This document shows, in pieces, positions 26,072-35,344 of a stretch of DNA of 64,000 nucleotides; position 1 is the stretch's first letter, and every line of letters begins with the position of its first letter. The notes below the pieces were generated by a model, which searched no databases, was not told the DNA's origin, and was given only the letters and a program-made list of their open reading frames with translations. This DNA is from Burkholderiales bacterium JOSHI_001 (lineage in GTDB: Bacteria > Pseudomonadota > Gammaproteobacteria > Burkholderiales > Burkholderiaceae_C). The translations under genes were made by a program, and so were the position numbers. The DNA lies in contig CM001438.1 in the NCBI GenBank assembly GCA_000244995.1, positions 3,496,090 through 3,560,089 on the forward strand. The letters run 5' to 3'.

Positions 26072-27348
26072 ACACCCTGCCTGAACAGCCCAGCCGCCGC
26101 ACCGTGCTGCTTGTCGCCTACCACTACCCGCCGGTGGCGGGCAGCAGCGGCATTCAGCGCACGCTGAAGTTCTCGGCCTACCTGCGCGAACATGGCTGGG
26201 AGCCCATCGTGCTGACGGTGGATCCAAAAGCCTACGAACGCGTGGACGACGGCCAGATGGCGGACATTCCGCCCGGCCTGAAAGTCGCACGGGCCTTTGC
26301 GCTGGACACCCGGCGTCACCTGTCGTGGCGTGGCCGCTACCTTCGCGGCATGGCCATCCCCGACCGTTGGGTCAGTTGGTGGCCGGCCGGCGTGTGGCGG
26401 GGGCTTCAGCTCATCCGCCAGCACCAGCCGGTTGCGCTGCTGTCGACCTTCCCGATTGCCACCGCGCACCTGATCGGTCTGACACTGGCCAGGCTTTCCG
26501 GCCGGCCCTGGATTGCCGACTTCCGCGACAACATGACCGACGCCGATTTTCCGCGCGACCCCTGGACCTGGCACTTCAACCGCTGGCTCGAGGGCGCCGT
26601 GGTGCGCCGCGCAGACATTTCGCTGTTCACCACACCGGGTGCCAAGCGGATGTACGCCGAGCGCTACCCTGACGTGGCGGCCGAGCGCTGGGCGATCGTG
26701 GAAAACGGCTTCGACGAAGAGAACTTCAGCCAGGCCGAAAACGGCCTTGTCCGCCAACCCCTGGGTGCAGCCGGGCAACTGACGCTCATCCACAGCGGAC
26801 TGCTGTACCCGCAGGAACGCGATCCGCGTCCCTTCTTCGCGGCGGTGGCCGCGCTGAAGCAAGCCGGCACGATCGACAGTTCGGGACTGCGCATCGTGCT
26901 GCGCGCCACGGGCAGTGACGACCTCTATGCGCCGGTGCTGCGCGACCATGGCATTGCCGACATCATCGAACTGGCCCCGCCGGTAGGCTATCGCGCGGCC
27001 CTGGGCGAAATGCTCTGTGCCGACGGCCTGCTGCTGTTCCAGGCGGCCATGTGCAACCACCAGATCCCCGCCAAGCTGTACGAGTACCTGCGTGCCGGCC
27101 AACCCATCCTGGCCCTCACCGACCCGGCCGGGGACACCGCAACCACGCTTCGCCATGCCGGGCACGACAACATTGTCGACCTGGCCCGGCAGGACGATAT
27201 TCAACGGGGGTTGGGGCAGTTCATCCGCACGCTGCGCGACGGCTCGGCCACGCGCACGCCACCGTCTGCGGCCCAGTTGCATTCCCGCAGGTCCCGCACC
27301 GCCGAACTGGCGGTGCTGCTGAAGCGTTTGGCGGATGCGCCTCGCTGA
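26068..27348 (+). CDS. Glycosyltransferase, GT-B fold, family 4-like
   Basis: The 426-residue protein begins VLLVAYHYPPVAGSSGIQR, the typical GT4 N-terminal motif, has a central DFRDNMTDADFPRD segment, then ENGFDEENF at the domain linker, and a C-terminal nucleotide-sugar domain with KLYEYLRAGQPILALTDPAGDT, which carries the conserved glutamate of retaining GT4 enzymes. It would add a sugar to the lipid-linked repeat unit at the cytoplasmic face. It is the last gene of the plus-strand unit that starts with the E1 gene, coupled to the GNAT-like gene by ATGA overlap, and faces the isolated acyl carrier protein gene 21 bases later. Confidence 0.82.
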   Translation: MNTLPEQPSRRTVLLVAYHYPPVAGSSGIQRTLKFSAYLREHGWEPIVLTVDPKAYERVDDGQMADIPPGLKVARAFALDTRRHLSWRGRYLRGMAIPDRWVSWWPAGVWRGLQLIRQHQPVALLSTFPIATAHLIGLTLARLSGRPWIADFRDNMTDADFPRDPWTWHFNRWLEGAVVRRADISLFTTPGAKRMYAERYPDVAAERWAIVENGFDEENFSQAENGLVRQPLGAAGQLTLIHSGLLYPQERDPRPFFAAVAALKQAGTIDSSGLRIVLRATGSDDLYAPVLRDHGIADIIELAPPVGYRAALGEMLCADGLLLFQAAMCNHQIPAKLYEYLRAGQPILALTDPAGDTATTLRHAGHDNIVDLARQDDIQRGLGQFIRTLRDGSATRTPPSAAQLHSRRSRTAELAVLLKRLADAPR

Positions 27349-27369
27349 GCGTTGCGGCCCGGGCTGACC

Positions 27370-27621
27370 TCAGCCCTCCAGCTTGCCCGCCACGAAGGAT
27401 CGCAGTGTGCCCACGGTGGCAAACAGCGAGCCGTCGATTTCCTCGTCGTCCACCACCAGGCCGTACTGGTCCTCCAAGGCCGTCAGCAGGGCCACCACGC
27501 CCATCGAATCGAGTTCGGGCAATGCGCCCATCAGGGGCGTGTCGTCGTTGAACGCTGCCGTGCGGCCCTCGAGGTTGAGCGTTTGGTCGAGCAGCGCGAG
27601 CAACTGGGGGGTGGTGATCAT
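27370..27621 (-). CDS. Acyl carrier protein, isolated on the minus strand
   Basis: The 83-residue product has a carrier-protein helix bundle and the phosphopantetheine site in PELDSMGVVALL (Ser39), which is the standard DSM form. It begins at ATG 27621 and its stop is 21 bases from that of the convergent glycosyltransferase. No other minus-strand gene is near, and the divergent algD-like gene begins 270 bases away. The carrier is distinct from the ACP at 23173 in sequence. Possible partners are the PaaK-like ligase and MBOAT acyltransferase in the divergent operon (inference from position). Confidence 0.85.
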   Translation of the reverse strand: MITTPQLLALLDQTLNLEGRTAAFNDDTPLMGALPELDSMGVVALLTALEDQYGLVVDDEEIDGSLFATVGTLRSFVAGKLEG

Positions 27622-27891
27622 GGGAGGGGCCTGACACAGGGGTGCAACCGGCCGAAGGGCGCGGCCTCGACAGTTATGATAGTGGACCCTCAGCCCCTGG
27701 CATGAGGGGGGCCGCCACAGGGTGAACGTGACGTTTTACCTTGTTCGAAGCCCATGCCCTGATTACGCTGGCCTGCCGTCGCCGGATTCCAGACCGCTGC
27801 AGCTGCGCTGCCTGGCCGTTGACGGTCGATCACGGCCCCACCGGGCCCTGCACCACGGGCCCAGCCCGCACCAAGCCACACCCCGCACCCC

Positions 27892-29208
27892 ATGAACATC
27901 AGCATCTTCGGCCTCGGCTACGTCGGCGCAGTCTCCCTGGCCTGCCTGTCGCGCGACGGGCATCGCGTCGTCGGCGTCGACATCGACCGCAGCAAGCTTG
28001 ACCTGATCGCCGCCGGCAAGACGCCGGTGGTCGAGGAGGGCATGGTCGACCTGATGCAGAAAGTGGCCACCAACGGCTTGGTGAGCGTGACCACCGACGT
28101 CGAACTGGCGGTGGCCCAGACCGACATCTCCCTGGTCTGCGTCGGCACGCCCTCGGCCGCCAACGGCAGCCAGGACCAGACGGCCGTGCTGCGGCTGGCC
28201 GAAAGCATGGGACGCGCCATCGCCGCCAAGAGCACACCGCACGTGGTGGTGTTTCGCTCCACCCTGGTGCCGGGCACGGTGGAGGATGTGCTGCGCCCCC
28301 TCATCGAACGCCACTCGGGCAAGCGCGACGGGGTCGACTTCTTCCTGTGCTTCCAGCCCGAATTCCTGCGCGAAGGCTCCTCGATCCGCGACTACGACAA
28401 GCCGCCGTTCACCGTGGTCGGTGCCAATCACCCGCACCCCGTGGAGCAACTGCGCGCCTTGTTCGGCCATCTGCCCTGCAAATTCATCCAGACCTCGGTG
28501 CGTTCGGCCGAGATGATGAAGTACTGCTGCAACAACTTTCACGCGCTGAAGATCACCTTCGCCAATGAAACGGCGCGCCTGTGCGCCGCGCTGGGCGTGG
28601 ACCCCTTCGAGGTGATGGACCTGGTGTGCCAGGACACACAGCTGAACATCTCGCGCGCCTACCTCAAGCCCGGCTTCGCGTTCGGTGGGTCCTGCCTGCC
28701 CAAGGACCTGCGCGCCACCAGCTACCTGGCCAAGACCCGGGATGTGAAGGTGCCGATGCTTTCAGCGATCCTGGATTCGAATGAAGATCACCTGGATCTG
28801 GCCTTCGACCACGTCATGGCGTCCGGCTGCCGGCGCGTCGGGTTTGTCGGCCTGTCCTTCAAGACCGGCACCGACGACCTGCGGGAAAGCCCGCTGGTGG
28901 CGCTGGCCGAGCGCCTGATCGGCAAGGGCGTGGCACTGAGCGTGTACGACCCCGAAGTGCACCTGGCGCAGTTGCTGGGTGCCAACCGCCGCTATGTCGA
29001 AACCCACCTGCCGCACATCGGCCAGTTGCTGAAGGCCGACCTGGCCGAAGTGATCGCTGCGTCGGAATTGCTGGTGGTGGGTCTGTCCGATGCGCGTGTG
29101 CACGAGACCCTGGCGGCGCATTGCCGACCCGACCAGCAGGTGTTGGACCTGATCCAGTTGCCCAACCGCGGCGCCATCCGCGCGCCGGTGACCGGTCTGT
29201 GCTGGTAA
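27892..29208 (+). CDS. algD: GDP-mannose 6-dehydrogenase (AlgD-like)
   Basis: The 438-residue enzyme keeps the AlgD pattern: FGLGYVGAVSLACLS at the start, VCVGTPS, RSTLVPGTV, PEFLREG, the catalytic Cys268 in GFAFGGSCLPKDLRA, FVGLSFKTGTDDLRESPL in the second Rossmann domain, and the ending GLCW that matches AlgD. I therefore prefer GDP-mannose over UDP-glucose as substrate; the product would be GDP-mannuronic acid. Other genes for alginate proper (alg8, alg44, algK, algE) are absent, so the sugar probably enters a Wzy-type repeat unit. It starts a plus-strand unit, and the upstream 270 bases are shared with the divergent ACP gene. Confidence 0.82.
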   Translation: MNISIFGLGYVGAVSLACLSRDGHRVVGVDIDRSKLDLIAAGKTPVVEEGMVDLMQKVATNGLVSVTTDVELAVAQTDISLVCVGTPSAANGSQDQTAVLRLAESMGRAIAAKSTPHVVVFRSTLVPGTVEDVLRPLIERHSGKRDGVDFFLCFQPEFLREGSSIRDYDKPPFTVVGANHPHPVEQLRALFGHLPCKFIQTSVRSAEMMKYCCNNFHALKITFANETARLCAALGVDPFEVMDLVCQDTQLNISRAYLKPGFAFGGSCLPKDLRATSYLAKTRDVKVPMLSAILDSNEDHLDLAFDHVMASGCRRVGFVGLSFKTGTDDLRESPLVALAERLIGKGVALSVYDPEVHLAQLLGANRRYVETHLPHIGQLLKADLAEVIAASELLVVGLSDARVHETLAAHCRPDQQVLDLIQLPNRGAIRAPVTGLCW

Positions 29209-29238
29209 GTGGCCGGACCGGCACGGGGCGTTGGAACC

Positions 29239-30363
29239 ATGCCGCCCGGCGCCAGCCTGTCCGCCCGGCCCCTCCCCTCGACGCCGAGGGTGTGCGTGGT
29301 CGGTCCGCTGCCGCCGCCTTCAGGCGGCATGGCCAATCAATGTGAGCAGTTGGTTCGGCTGCTGCGCGCCGAAGGCGTGGCGGTTGAACTGGTGCGCAAC
29401 AACGCGCCCTACCGTCCGGCCTGGGCCGGCCGCCTGCCCGTGCTGCGCGCGCTTTTCAGGCTGCTGCCCTACCTGTGGCAACTCTGGCGCGCCGCCGGCC
29501 GCAATGACGTGCTGCATGTGCTGGCCAATTCCGGCTGGGCCTGGCACCTGTTCGCGTCGCCAGCGGTCACGGTGGCACGTTGGCGCGGACGCGCGGTCAT
29601 CGTCAACTACCGCGGTGGGCTGGCCGACAGCTTCCTGGCCAAGGCACCGCGGCACGTGGTGCGACAACTGCAGAGCGCACAGCTTCGCGTCACGCCCTCC
29701 GTATTTCTGCAGCGCGTGTTCGCACGCCATGGTTTGGACGCCCAGGTGGTACCCAACATCATCGACCTGGCTCGTTTCATTCCCCGCGGCCCCGCCGCGT
29801 TCGGCCAGTCACCCCACCTGGTGGTCACCCGCAACCTGGAGCCGATCTACGACATCCCGACCGCGCTGCGCGCCTTCGCGCTCATCCGGGAACGCTTTCC
29901 CGCAGCGCGGCTCACAGTGGCCGGCAGCGGGCCGGAGTTGCAGGCACTGCGCGAGTTGGCGGCCCAATTGGGTGTGGCCGATGCGGTGGCGTTCCCGGGT
30001 CGCATCGACAATGCCCGCATCCCTGACCTGTATGCGTCGGCCGACTGCATGCTGAACCCGACCACCGCCGACAACATGCCCATCTCCATCCTGGAGGCCT
30101 TGGCCAGCGGCGTCCCGGTGGTCAGCACCGATGCCGGCGGCATCCCTGACCTGGTGGAGCACGGTCGCACGGCGTGGTTGTCGCCGGTGGGTGATGCCAA
30201 GGCCCTGGCGGCCGGCGCCCTGCGAGTGTTGGGCGATCCGGCCATCGCCGCACACCTGCGTGAGCAAGGCCTGGCCGAGGTGCAGCGCTACGCCTGGCCC
30301 CAGGTGTTCGGGCAATGGCGCAATGCCTACCAGCGCGCGGTGGCCATGGGACAAGCGGCATGA
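29239..30363 (+). CDS. Glycosyltransferase family 4
   Basis: ATG 29239 gives 374 residues; a GTG directly after the algD stop (29209) is a possible longer start. The N-terminus VCVVGPLPPPSGGMANQ is a GT4 signature with the GGM loop. The C-terminal domain has VVTRNLEPIYDIPTALRAF, TVAGSGPELQALRELAA, FPGRIDNARIPDLYASAD and PISILEALASGVPVVSTDAGGI with the catalytic-type glutamate (E in SILEALASG). It would add a sugar to the repeat unit with retention of configuration. It overlaps the PaaK-like gene by four bases and opens the coupled string that runs to 39795. Confidence 0.85.
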   Translation: MPPGASLSARPLPSTPRVCVVGPLPPPSGGMANQCEQLVRLLRAEGVAVELVRNNAPYRPAWAGRLPVLRALFRLLPYLWQLWRAAGRNDVLHVLANSGWAWHLFASPAVTVARWRGRAVIVNYRGGLADSFLAKAPRHVVRQLQSAQLRVTPSVFLQRVFARHGLDAQVVPNIIDLARFIPRGPAAFGQSPHLVVTRNLEPIYDIPTALRAFALIRERFPAARLTVAGSGPELQALRELAAQLGVADAVAFPGRIDNARIPDLYASADCMLNPTTADNMPISILEALASGVPVVSTDAGGIPDLVEHGRTAWLSPVGDAKALAAGALRVLGDPAIAAHLREQGLAEVQRYAWPQVFGQWRNAYQRAVAMGQAA

Positions 30364-31721
30364 AACCCTACACCGCCCTGTGCAGCCACTTGTTGTTCCC
30401 TCTGCACGAACGCCTGAAAGGCCACGATTCGGTCGCCATGCGCCGACGCTTGGAAACCAGCCAGTGGTGGTCCGCCGACCAGCTGGAAGCCGACCGCGTG
30501 CAACGCCTGCGCGCATTCCTGGTCGACATCGGCCGCCATGTGCCCCACTACCGGGCCCTGTTCCAAGACCTGGGCTTCGACCCGGCCACGCTGCGTGGGC
30601 TGGACGACCTGCGCCGCCTGCCCCTTGTCGGCAAGGCCGAGATGCGGGCCGCGTCCGACGCCCTGAAGGCCGACGACCATGGGCCGCTGACGCGCTACAA
30701 CACCGGGGGCTCGTCCGGCGAACCGCTGATCTTCTACATGGGCAAGGCCCGCAAGAGCCACGATGTGGGCGCCAAGTGGCGCGCCACGCGCTGGTGGGGC
30801 GTTGACATCGGCGACCCGGAACTGGTGGTCTGGGGCAGCCCGATCGAACTGGGCGCGCAGGACCGCCTCAAGCAGTGGCGTGACCAACTGCTGCGCAGCC
30901 ACTTGCTGCCCGCGTTCGAGATGTCGCCCGCCAACCTGGACCGCTTCGTCGACGAAATCCGGCGCGTGCGGCCCGCCATGCTGTTCGGCTACCCGTCGAG
31001 CCTGTCGCTGATCGCGCAACACGCGGCCTCCCGCGGCAAACGCGTGGACGACCTGGGCATTCGGGTTGCTTTCGTCACCTCTGAACGACTGTACGACGAG
31101 CAGCGCCAGACCATCGCCAACGCCTACGGCTGCCCAGTGGCCAACGGCTACGGTGCGCGCGATGCCGGTTTCATTGCGCACGAATGCCCCAGTGGCAGCC
31201 TGCACCTCAGCGCCGAGGACATCATCGTCGAGACCGTGCGCCCCGACGGCAGCCCCTGCGCGGCGGGCGAGGCGGGCGAGATCGTGACCACGCACCTGGC
31301 CACGCGCGACTTCCCCTTCGTGCGCTACCGCACCGGTGACGTCGGCGTGCTGGGCAGCCAAGTGTGCGCCTGCGGTCGCGGCCTGCCGGTGCTGGCCGAG
31401 GTGCAGGGCCGCACCACCGACTTCATCGTCGCCCGCGACGGCACGGTGATGCACGGCCTGGCATTGATCTACACCCTGCGCGACCTGCCCGGCGTCGAGC
31501 GATTCCGCATCGAGCAGGAATCGCTGGATCTCACCCGCGTGCTGGTGGTGCCTGGCCCGGGCTTCGACGCACAGGCTGAGGCGCGCATCGAGCGCGACTT
31601 CACCGCAAGGCTGGGGGCCGGCGTCACGGTGACGGTGCAGCGCGTGGGCGAGATCCCCAACGAAGCCTCGGGAAAGTTCCGCTACGTGGTCAGCCGGGTC
31701 AAACCTGGCTCCGCCCGGTAG
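30360..31721 (+). CDS. PaaK/CapK-like adenylate-forming ligase
   Basis: ATG 30360 overlaps the previous stop and gives 453 residues. The phosphate-binding loop is YNTGGSSGEP, followed by the GYGARDAGFIAHECPSG segment and YRTGDVGVL, all in the order of phenylacetate-CoA ligase family members found in capsule loci (CapK). CACGRGLPVL is the Cys-rich turn of the C-terminal domain. Family members activate an aryl or short acyl acid with ATP. Next door is an MBOAT acyltransferase, so it may activate the group that is put on the polysaccharide, perhaps through an acyl carrier protein. The acid is unknown. Confidence 0.78.
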   Translation: MKPYTALCSHLLFPLHERLKGHDSVAMRRRLETSQWWSADQLEADRVQRLRAFLVDIGRHVPHYRALFQDLGFDPATLRGLDDLRRLPLVGKAEMRAASDALKADDHGPLTRYNTGGSSGEPLIFYMGKARKSHDVGAKWRATRWWGVDIGDPELVVWGSPIELGAQDRLKQWRDQLLRSHLLPAFEMSPANLDRFVDEIRRVRPAMLFGYPSSLSLIAQHAASRGKRVDDLGIRVAFVTSERLYDEQRQTIANAYGCPVANGYGARDAGFIAHECPSGSLHLSAEDIIVETVRPDGSPCAAGEAGEIVTTHLATRDFPFVRYRTGDVGVLGSQVCACGRGLPVLAEVQGRTTDFIVARDGTVMHGLALIYTLRDLPGVERFRIEQESLDLTRVLVVPGPGFDAQAEARIERDFTARLGAGVTVTVQRVGEIPNEASGKFRYVVSRVKPGSAR

Positions 31722-31737
31722 CCTGGCGCAACGACCC

Positions 31738-33210
31738 ATGCTGTTCAATTCCTACGAATTCCTCTTCGGCTTCCTGCCCCTGGTGCTGGGCGGCTTTCTG
31801 TTCTTGTCGCGTTTCGGGCTGCAGCGTCCGGCGGCGGCCTGGCTGGGTCTGGCGTCGGTGGTGTTCTACGCGTGGTGGTCACCGCGCTATGTGTTGCTGC
31901 TGCTGGGGTCCATCGCCTTGAACTACCTGTTTGGCCAGGCCATCGCGCGTCGCGCGCGGGACCGCCAGGCGCGAACGGGCCGCTTGCTGACCGTGGCGGT
32001 CACGGCCAACCTGGCGCTGCTGGCGTACTACAAGTACGCCAACTTCTTCATCGATACCGCCCGCGCCCTGAGCGGCGCCGCGTTACCCGGCTTGGATGTG
32101 GTGCTGCCCATCGGCATTTCCTTCTTCACCTTCACCCAGATCGCCTTCCTGGTGGATTGCAGCGAAGCCAAGGTGCAGGAGTCGGACCCGGTTCACTACC
32201 TGCTGTTCGTCACCTATTTTCCACACCTGATCGCCGGTCCGGTGCTGCACCACGCGGAGATGATGCCGCAGTTCGCGCGCAAGGACACCTACCGCTGGGA
32301 CCTGCACAACGTGTTCGTCGGCGCCGCTTTTTTCGGGATCGGTCTGTTCAAGAAGGTGGTGCTGGCCGACGGCATCCAGCCCTGGGTTGGCCCGGTGTTC
32401 GATGGCGGGCCGGCGCCCGACGCCTTGAGCGCCTGGGGCGCAGCCCTGGCCTACACACTGCAGCTGTACTTTGATTTCTCGGCCTACTCCGACATGGCGG
32501 TGGGGCTGTCCAAACTGTTCAATGTGGATCTGCCGCTGAACTTCGACTCGCCCTACAAGGCCCGCAACATCAGCGACTTCTGGCGTCGCTGGCACATGAC
32601 GCTGTCGCGCTTCCTGCGCGACTACCTTTACATCCGCCTGGGCGGCAACCGACATGGCCCGACGCGCCGCCACGTCAATCTGATGACCACCATGCTGCTG
32701 GGCGGCCTGTGGCACGGCGCCGGTTGGACTTTCGTGATCTGGGGCGGCTTGCATGGCCTGTACCTGGTGGTCAACCACGCCTGGAGCGCCTGGCGCTCGA
32801 CCGCGGGCGACGGTGACGCCGGTCCCATGGAGCGGGTCGTGTCCCACACGCTGACGCTGCTCGCGGTGGTGGTGGCCTGGGTGTTCTTCCGCGCCCATAC
32901 GGTCGAGGACGCACTGCGGGTGCTGGGCGGCATGTCAGGCCTGGCCGGTTGGGCGCCCTCGGGCGGCGCCGACGCACGCCAGTGGCTGTGGATCGGGGTG
33001 CTGGGCGCGGTGGCCCTGGCCTGCCCGAACTCACAGCAGATCGTGGCCCGCTGGTTGCAGGCGCGCGACGACTCGGCGACCCCACCCGCCCTGGCCGCTC
33101 GGCCGGGCGTGCAATGGATGGGCCTGGGTGCGCTGCTGATGGGCTGCCTGCTGCTGGCCATCGTCAACGGGTCGCGGGGCGTGTCCGAGTTCATCTACTT
33201 CAACTTCTGA
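31738..33210 (+). CDS. MBOAT family O-acyltransferase (AlgI-like)
   Basis: The 490-residue polytopic protein shows the AlgI/DltB features: the GISFFTFTQIAFLVDC segment, PHLIAGPVLHH, the FWRRWHMTLSRFLRDYLYI region (His286), and the catalytic-type His326 in LGGLWHGAGW with His339 in WGGLHG. Such proteins pass an acyl group across the inner membrane and hand it to a periplasmic partner. The next gene encodes an AlgX/AlgJ-like SGNH protein, the usual partner. The likely result is O-acetylation or other O-acylation of the exopolysaccharide in the periplasm. Confidence 0.9.
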   Translation: MLFNSYEFLFGFLPLVLGGFLFLSRFGLQRPAAAWLGLASVVFYAWWSPRYVLLLLGSIALNYLFGQAIARRARDRQARTGRLLTVAVTANLALLAYYKYANFFIDTARALSGAALPGLDVVLPIGISFFTFTQIAFLVDCSEAKVQESDPVHYLLFVTYFPHLIAGPVLHHAEMMPQFARKDTYRWDLHNVFVGAAFFGIGLFKKVVLADGIQPWVGPVFDGGPAPDALSAWGAALAYTLQLYFDFSAYSDMAVGLSKLFNVDLPLNFDSPYKARNISDFWRRWHMTLSRFLRDYLYIRLGGNRHGPTRRHVNLMTTMLLGGLWHGAGWTFVIWGGLHGLYLVVNHAWSAWRSTAGDGDAGPMERVVSHTLTLLAVVVAWVFFRAHTVEDALRVLGGMSGLAGWAPSGGADARQWLWIGVLGAVALACPNSQQIVARWLQARDDSATPPALAARPGVQWMGLGALLMGCLLLAIVNGSRGVSEFIYFNF

Positions 33211-34325
33211 TGCGCAGCGCACTCAAGGCCCTCGCGGCGCTTCTGCTGGGCATGCTGCTGATGCTGTTGGCGGCGGAATTCGCCATGCAATTGCTGCCGG
33301 TGGTGACTGGCCGCATCCGTGCGCAGGACGAATCCCGCTGGCCGTTGCACAACTACGAGCCGCACACGCCCTACACCTATTCGTTCGGCTGGGACCTGCG
33401 CAACGTGCAGTCCGGCCGTGTCAACAACTTCGGACAACTCGCGCCATTTGACTTCGCGCCCGGCAGGGCGCTGTTGGCCGTCATCGGCGACAGCTACGTC
33501 GAGTCGGCGATGAACCCCTACCAGGACACGCTGCAGGCCCAGCTGGCTGCGCGGCTGGGGCGCAGCGACGCAGCCATTGGCCTGGCCGGCAGCGGCTTGT
33601 CGCTGGCCGACTACGTGGCCTTGGCCGGGCAGGCCCATGAGGAACTGGCACCGAAGGCCTTGGTCGTGGTGGTCATCGACGCCGACATCACCGAAAGCCT
33701 GGTGCGCCGCCGCGGCTGGCACCACCTGGAGCCCAGCCGGGGAGCAGGCACCCCGGACTTGACCTACCTGCCCCTGCGACAGGGCGACGGCGGTGCCGCA
33801 TCGGGCAAGTTGTTCCGGTCGTCGTTGTACCGCTACCTGCGCCGCAATCTGGGTTGGACGCCTCCGACCTGGGACAGCCTCACGGCCGGCCTGCACCGGG
33901 CGACGCCCCAGCCCGTTGCGCCGGCTTCTCGCACAGGCGTCGATGCCATGCTGCCCGTGCTGGACACCCTGCTGGACGAACTGCTGCGCCGCAGCGCCGT
34001 GCCCGCGGGCTGCGTGGCGTTGTTGGTGGACAGCGACCGGCCTGCGCTCTACGGCCGCCCACCCACCAAGCCCGTCGACGCGCCCGAACTGCGCTCGGCC
34101 TTGATCCAGCGTGCAACAATGCGCGGCATGGGCGTGGTGGACTTGGCGCCGCGATTCGAAGCCCACCACCGCCACCATGGACGCCAGTTCGACCACTCGC
34201 CGGTTGATCGTCATTGGAACGCCCTGGGCCACAGCGTGGCCGCCGAGGCGGCCCAGGATGCCTTGAGGGGCTGCCCGGCCCTGGCGCCGTTGAAAGCCAA
34301 TGGCGGCAACGGAAGCTTTCGATGA
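33210..34325 (+). CDS. SGNH-hydrolase-like O-acetyltransferase partner (AlgX/AlgJ-like)
   Basis: ATG 33210 overlaps the MBOAT stop by one base and gives 371 residues with an N-terminal membrane anchor or signal segment (ALAALLLGMLLMLLAAEF). The block I motif GDSYVES is at residues 93-99 and the late DRHWNALGH carries the Asp-x-His of the triad, as in AlgX and AlgJ. Such proteins receive the acyl group from the AlgI-like protein and transfer it to the polymer. I see no carbohydrate-binding domain like that of AlgX, so it resembles AlgJ more. The tail is coupled to the next gene (TGA within ATGA). Confidence 0.8.
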   Translation: MRSALKALAALLLGMLLMLLAAEFAMQLLPVVTGRIRAQDESRWPLHNYEPHTPYTYSFGWDLRNVQSGRVNNFGQLAPFDFAPGRALLAVIGDSYVESAMNPYQDTLQAQLAARLGRSDAAIGLAGSGLSLADYVALAGQAHEELAPKALVVVVIDADITESLVRRRGWHHLEPSRGAGTPDLTYLPLRQGDGGAASGKLFRSSLYRYLRRNLGWTPPTWDSLTAGLHRATPQPVAPASRTGVDAMLPVLDTLLDELLRRSAVPAGCVALLVDSDRPALYGRPPTKPVDAPELRSALIQRATMRGMGVVDLAPRFEAHHRHHGRQFDHSPVDRHWNALGHSVAAEAAQDALRGCPALAPLKANGGNGSFR

Positions 34326-35344
34326 AGCGGTTTGCAATCTCCAACTTGGCCATTGGCGTGGTGTTGCTGGCGCTGATGCTGTTGACAGCGTCGGTGCTGC
34401 GCGTCGCGCGCCCATCCACCGAAGCCGTGCGGCTTCGCAATGCCTTGCTGTTCCAGGCGTCAACGCCGGCGGACTTCGACTGGACACCCGAGCAGCGCCC
34501 GGCCGATTTCGCCACCGACGACCAGGTGCCCATCCAGCCCTTCGGGCCGGTGGTTGAGTCGCTGGGCCTGGCAAAGCTGCCCGACGACTGGTCGCGCGCC
34601 CAGCGCATTGCATCGCACCTGACAGAGCGCGCCCGCTGGGGCGACGCCGCCATGTCTGACCTGGCAGGTACCTACCAACAGATCCGTGCCGGCCACGGCT
34701 ACTGCGCAGACTTCACCACCGTTTTCATTGCCATCGCCCGGTCGGCTGGCATGTTCGCACGTGAGTGGGCCTTCTCTTTCGATGGATTCGGCGGCTACGG
34801 CCATGCTTTGGTGGAGGTGTTCGACCGCCAGAGCAGCCAATGGCGGATGCTGGATGTCTTCAACAACTGGGCGCCACTGGATGCACGCACCGGCCAGGCC
34901 CTGTCGGTGGCTGAATTCCGGCGCCGGCTGGCGTCGGACCCGGATTCGGTGCAAGTGCTCCGCCTGGGCAGCGGGCGCTTCGGGTTTCGCGACGAGCGCG
35001 CCTTGTGGGATTACTACCGCCGCGGCACCGACCAGTGGTACCTGTGGTGGGGCAATGCGGTCTATGCCTATGACGCCTCGGCGCCCAACCGACTGCTGGG
35101 GCCGGTGTCGCGGTCATTGGAGCAACTGGGCGCGGTGGCCTGGGGTGTGCACCCCCATGTGCGGCCGGTACCCACGCCCACCAACGAGTCCATGCGGCAG
35201 CGCATGGCCCAGTTGAAGTCCAAGCTGTTGGCGGCCGGCGCTGCGGGCCTGTTGCTGTCCGCCGTGCTGGCTTGGCAATTGGCCTCCCGCTGGCGGCACC
35301 GCGCCACGCTCGACGCCAGCACGCGCCCCATACGCCATGCGTGA
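34322..35344 (+). CDS. Transglutaminase-like membrane protein
   Basis: ATG 34322 gives 340 residues with an N-terminal hydrophobic segment (about residues 7-24), a periplasmic part and a second membrane segment near the C-terminus (AAGAAGLLLSAVLAWQLA). The periplasmic part has a papain/transglutaminase-like triad: Cys128 in GHGYCADFTTVF, His161 in GGYGHALVEVFD and Asp178 in MLDVFNNW. Such domains can act as cysteine proteases, peptide or acyl transferases. Its position between the acylation pair and the O-glycosylation ligase suggests action on a periplasmic polymer or acceptor. I know of no assigned role for this family in exosortase loci. Confidence 0.75.
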   Translation: MKRFAISNLAIGVVLLALMLLTASVLRVARPSTEAVRLRNALLFQASTPADFDWTPEQRPADFATDDQVPIQPFGPVVESLGLAKLPDDWSRAQRIASHLTERARWGDAAMSDLAGTYQQIRAGHGYCADFTTVFIAIARSAGMFAREWAFSFDGFGGYGHALVEVFDRQSSQWRMLDVFNNWAPLDARTGQALSVAEFRRRLASDPDSVQVLRLGSGRFGFRDERALWDYYRRGTDQWYLWWGNAVYAYDASAPNRLLGPVSRSLEQLGAVAWGVHPHVRPVPTPTNESMRQRMAQLKSKLLAAGAAGLLLSAVLAWQLASRWRHRATLDASTRPIRHA

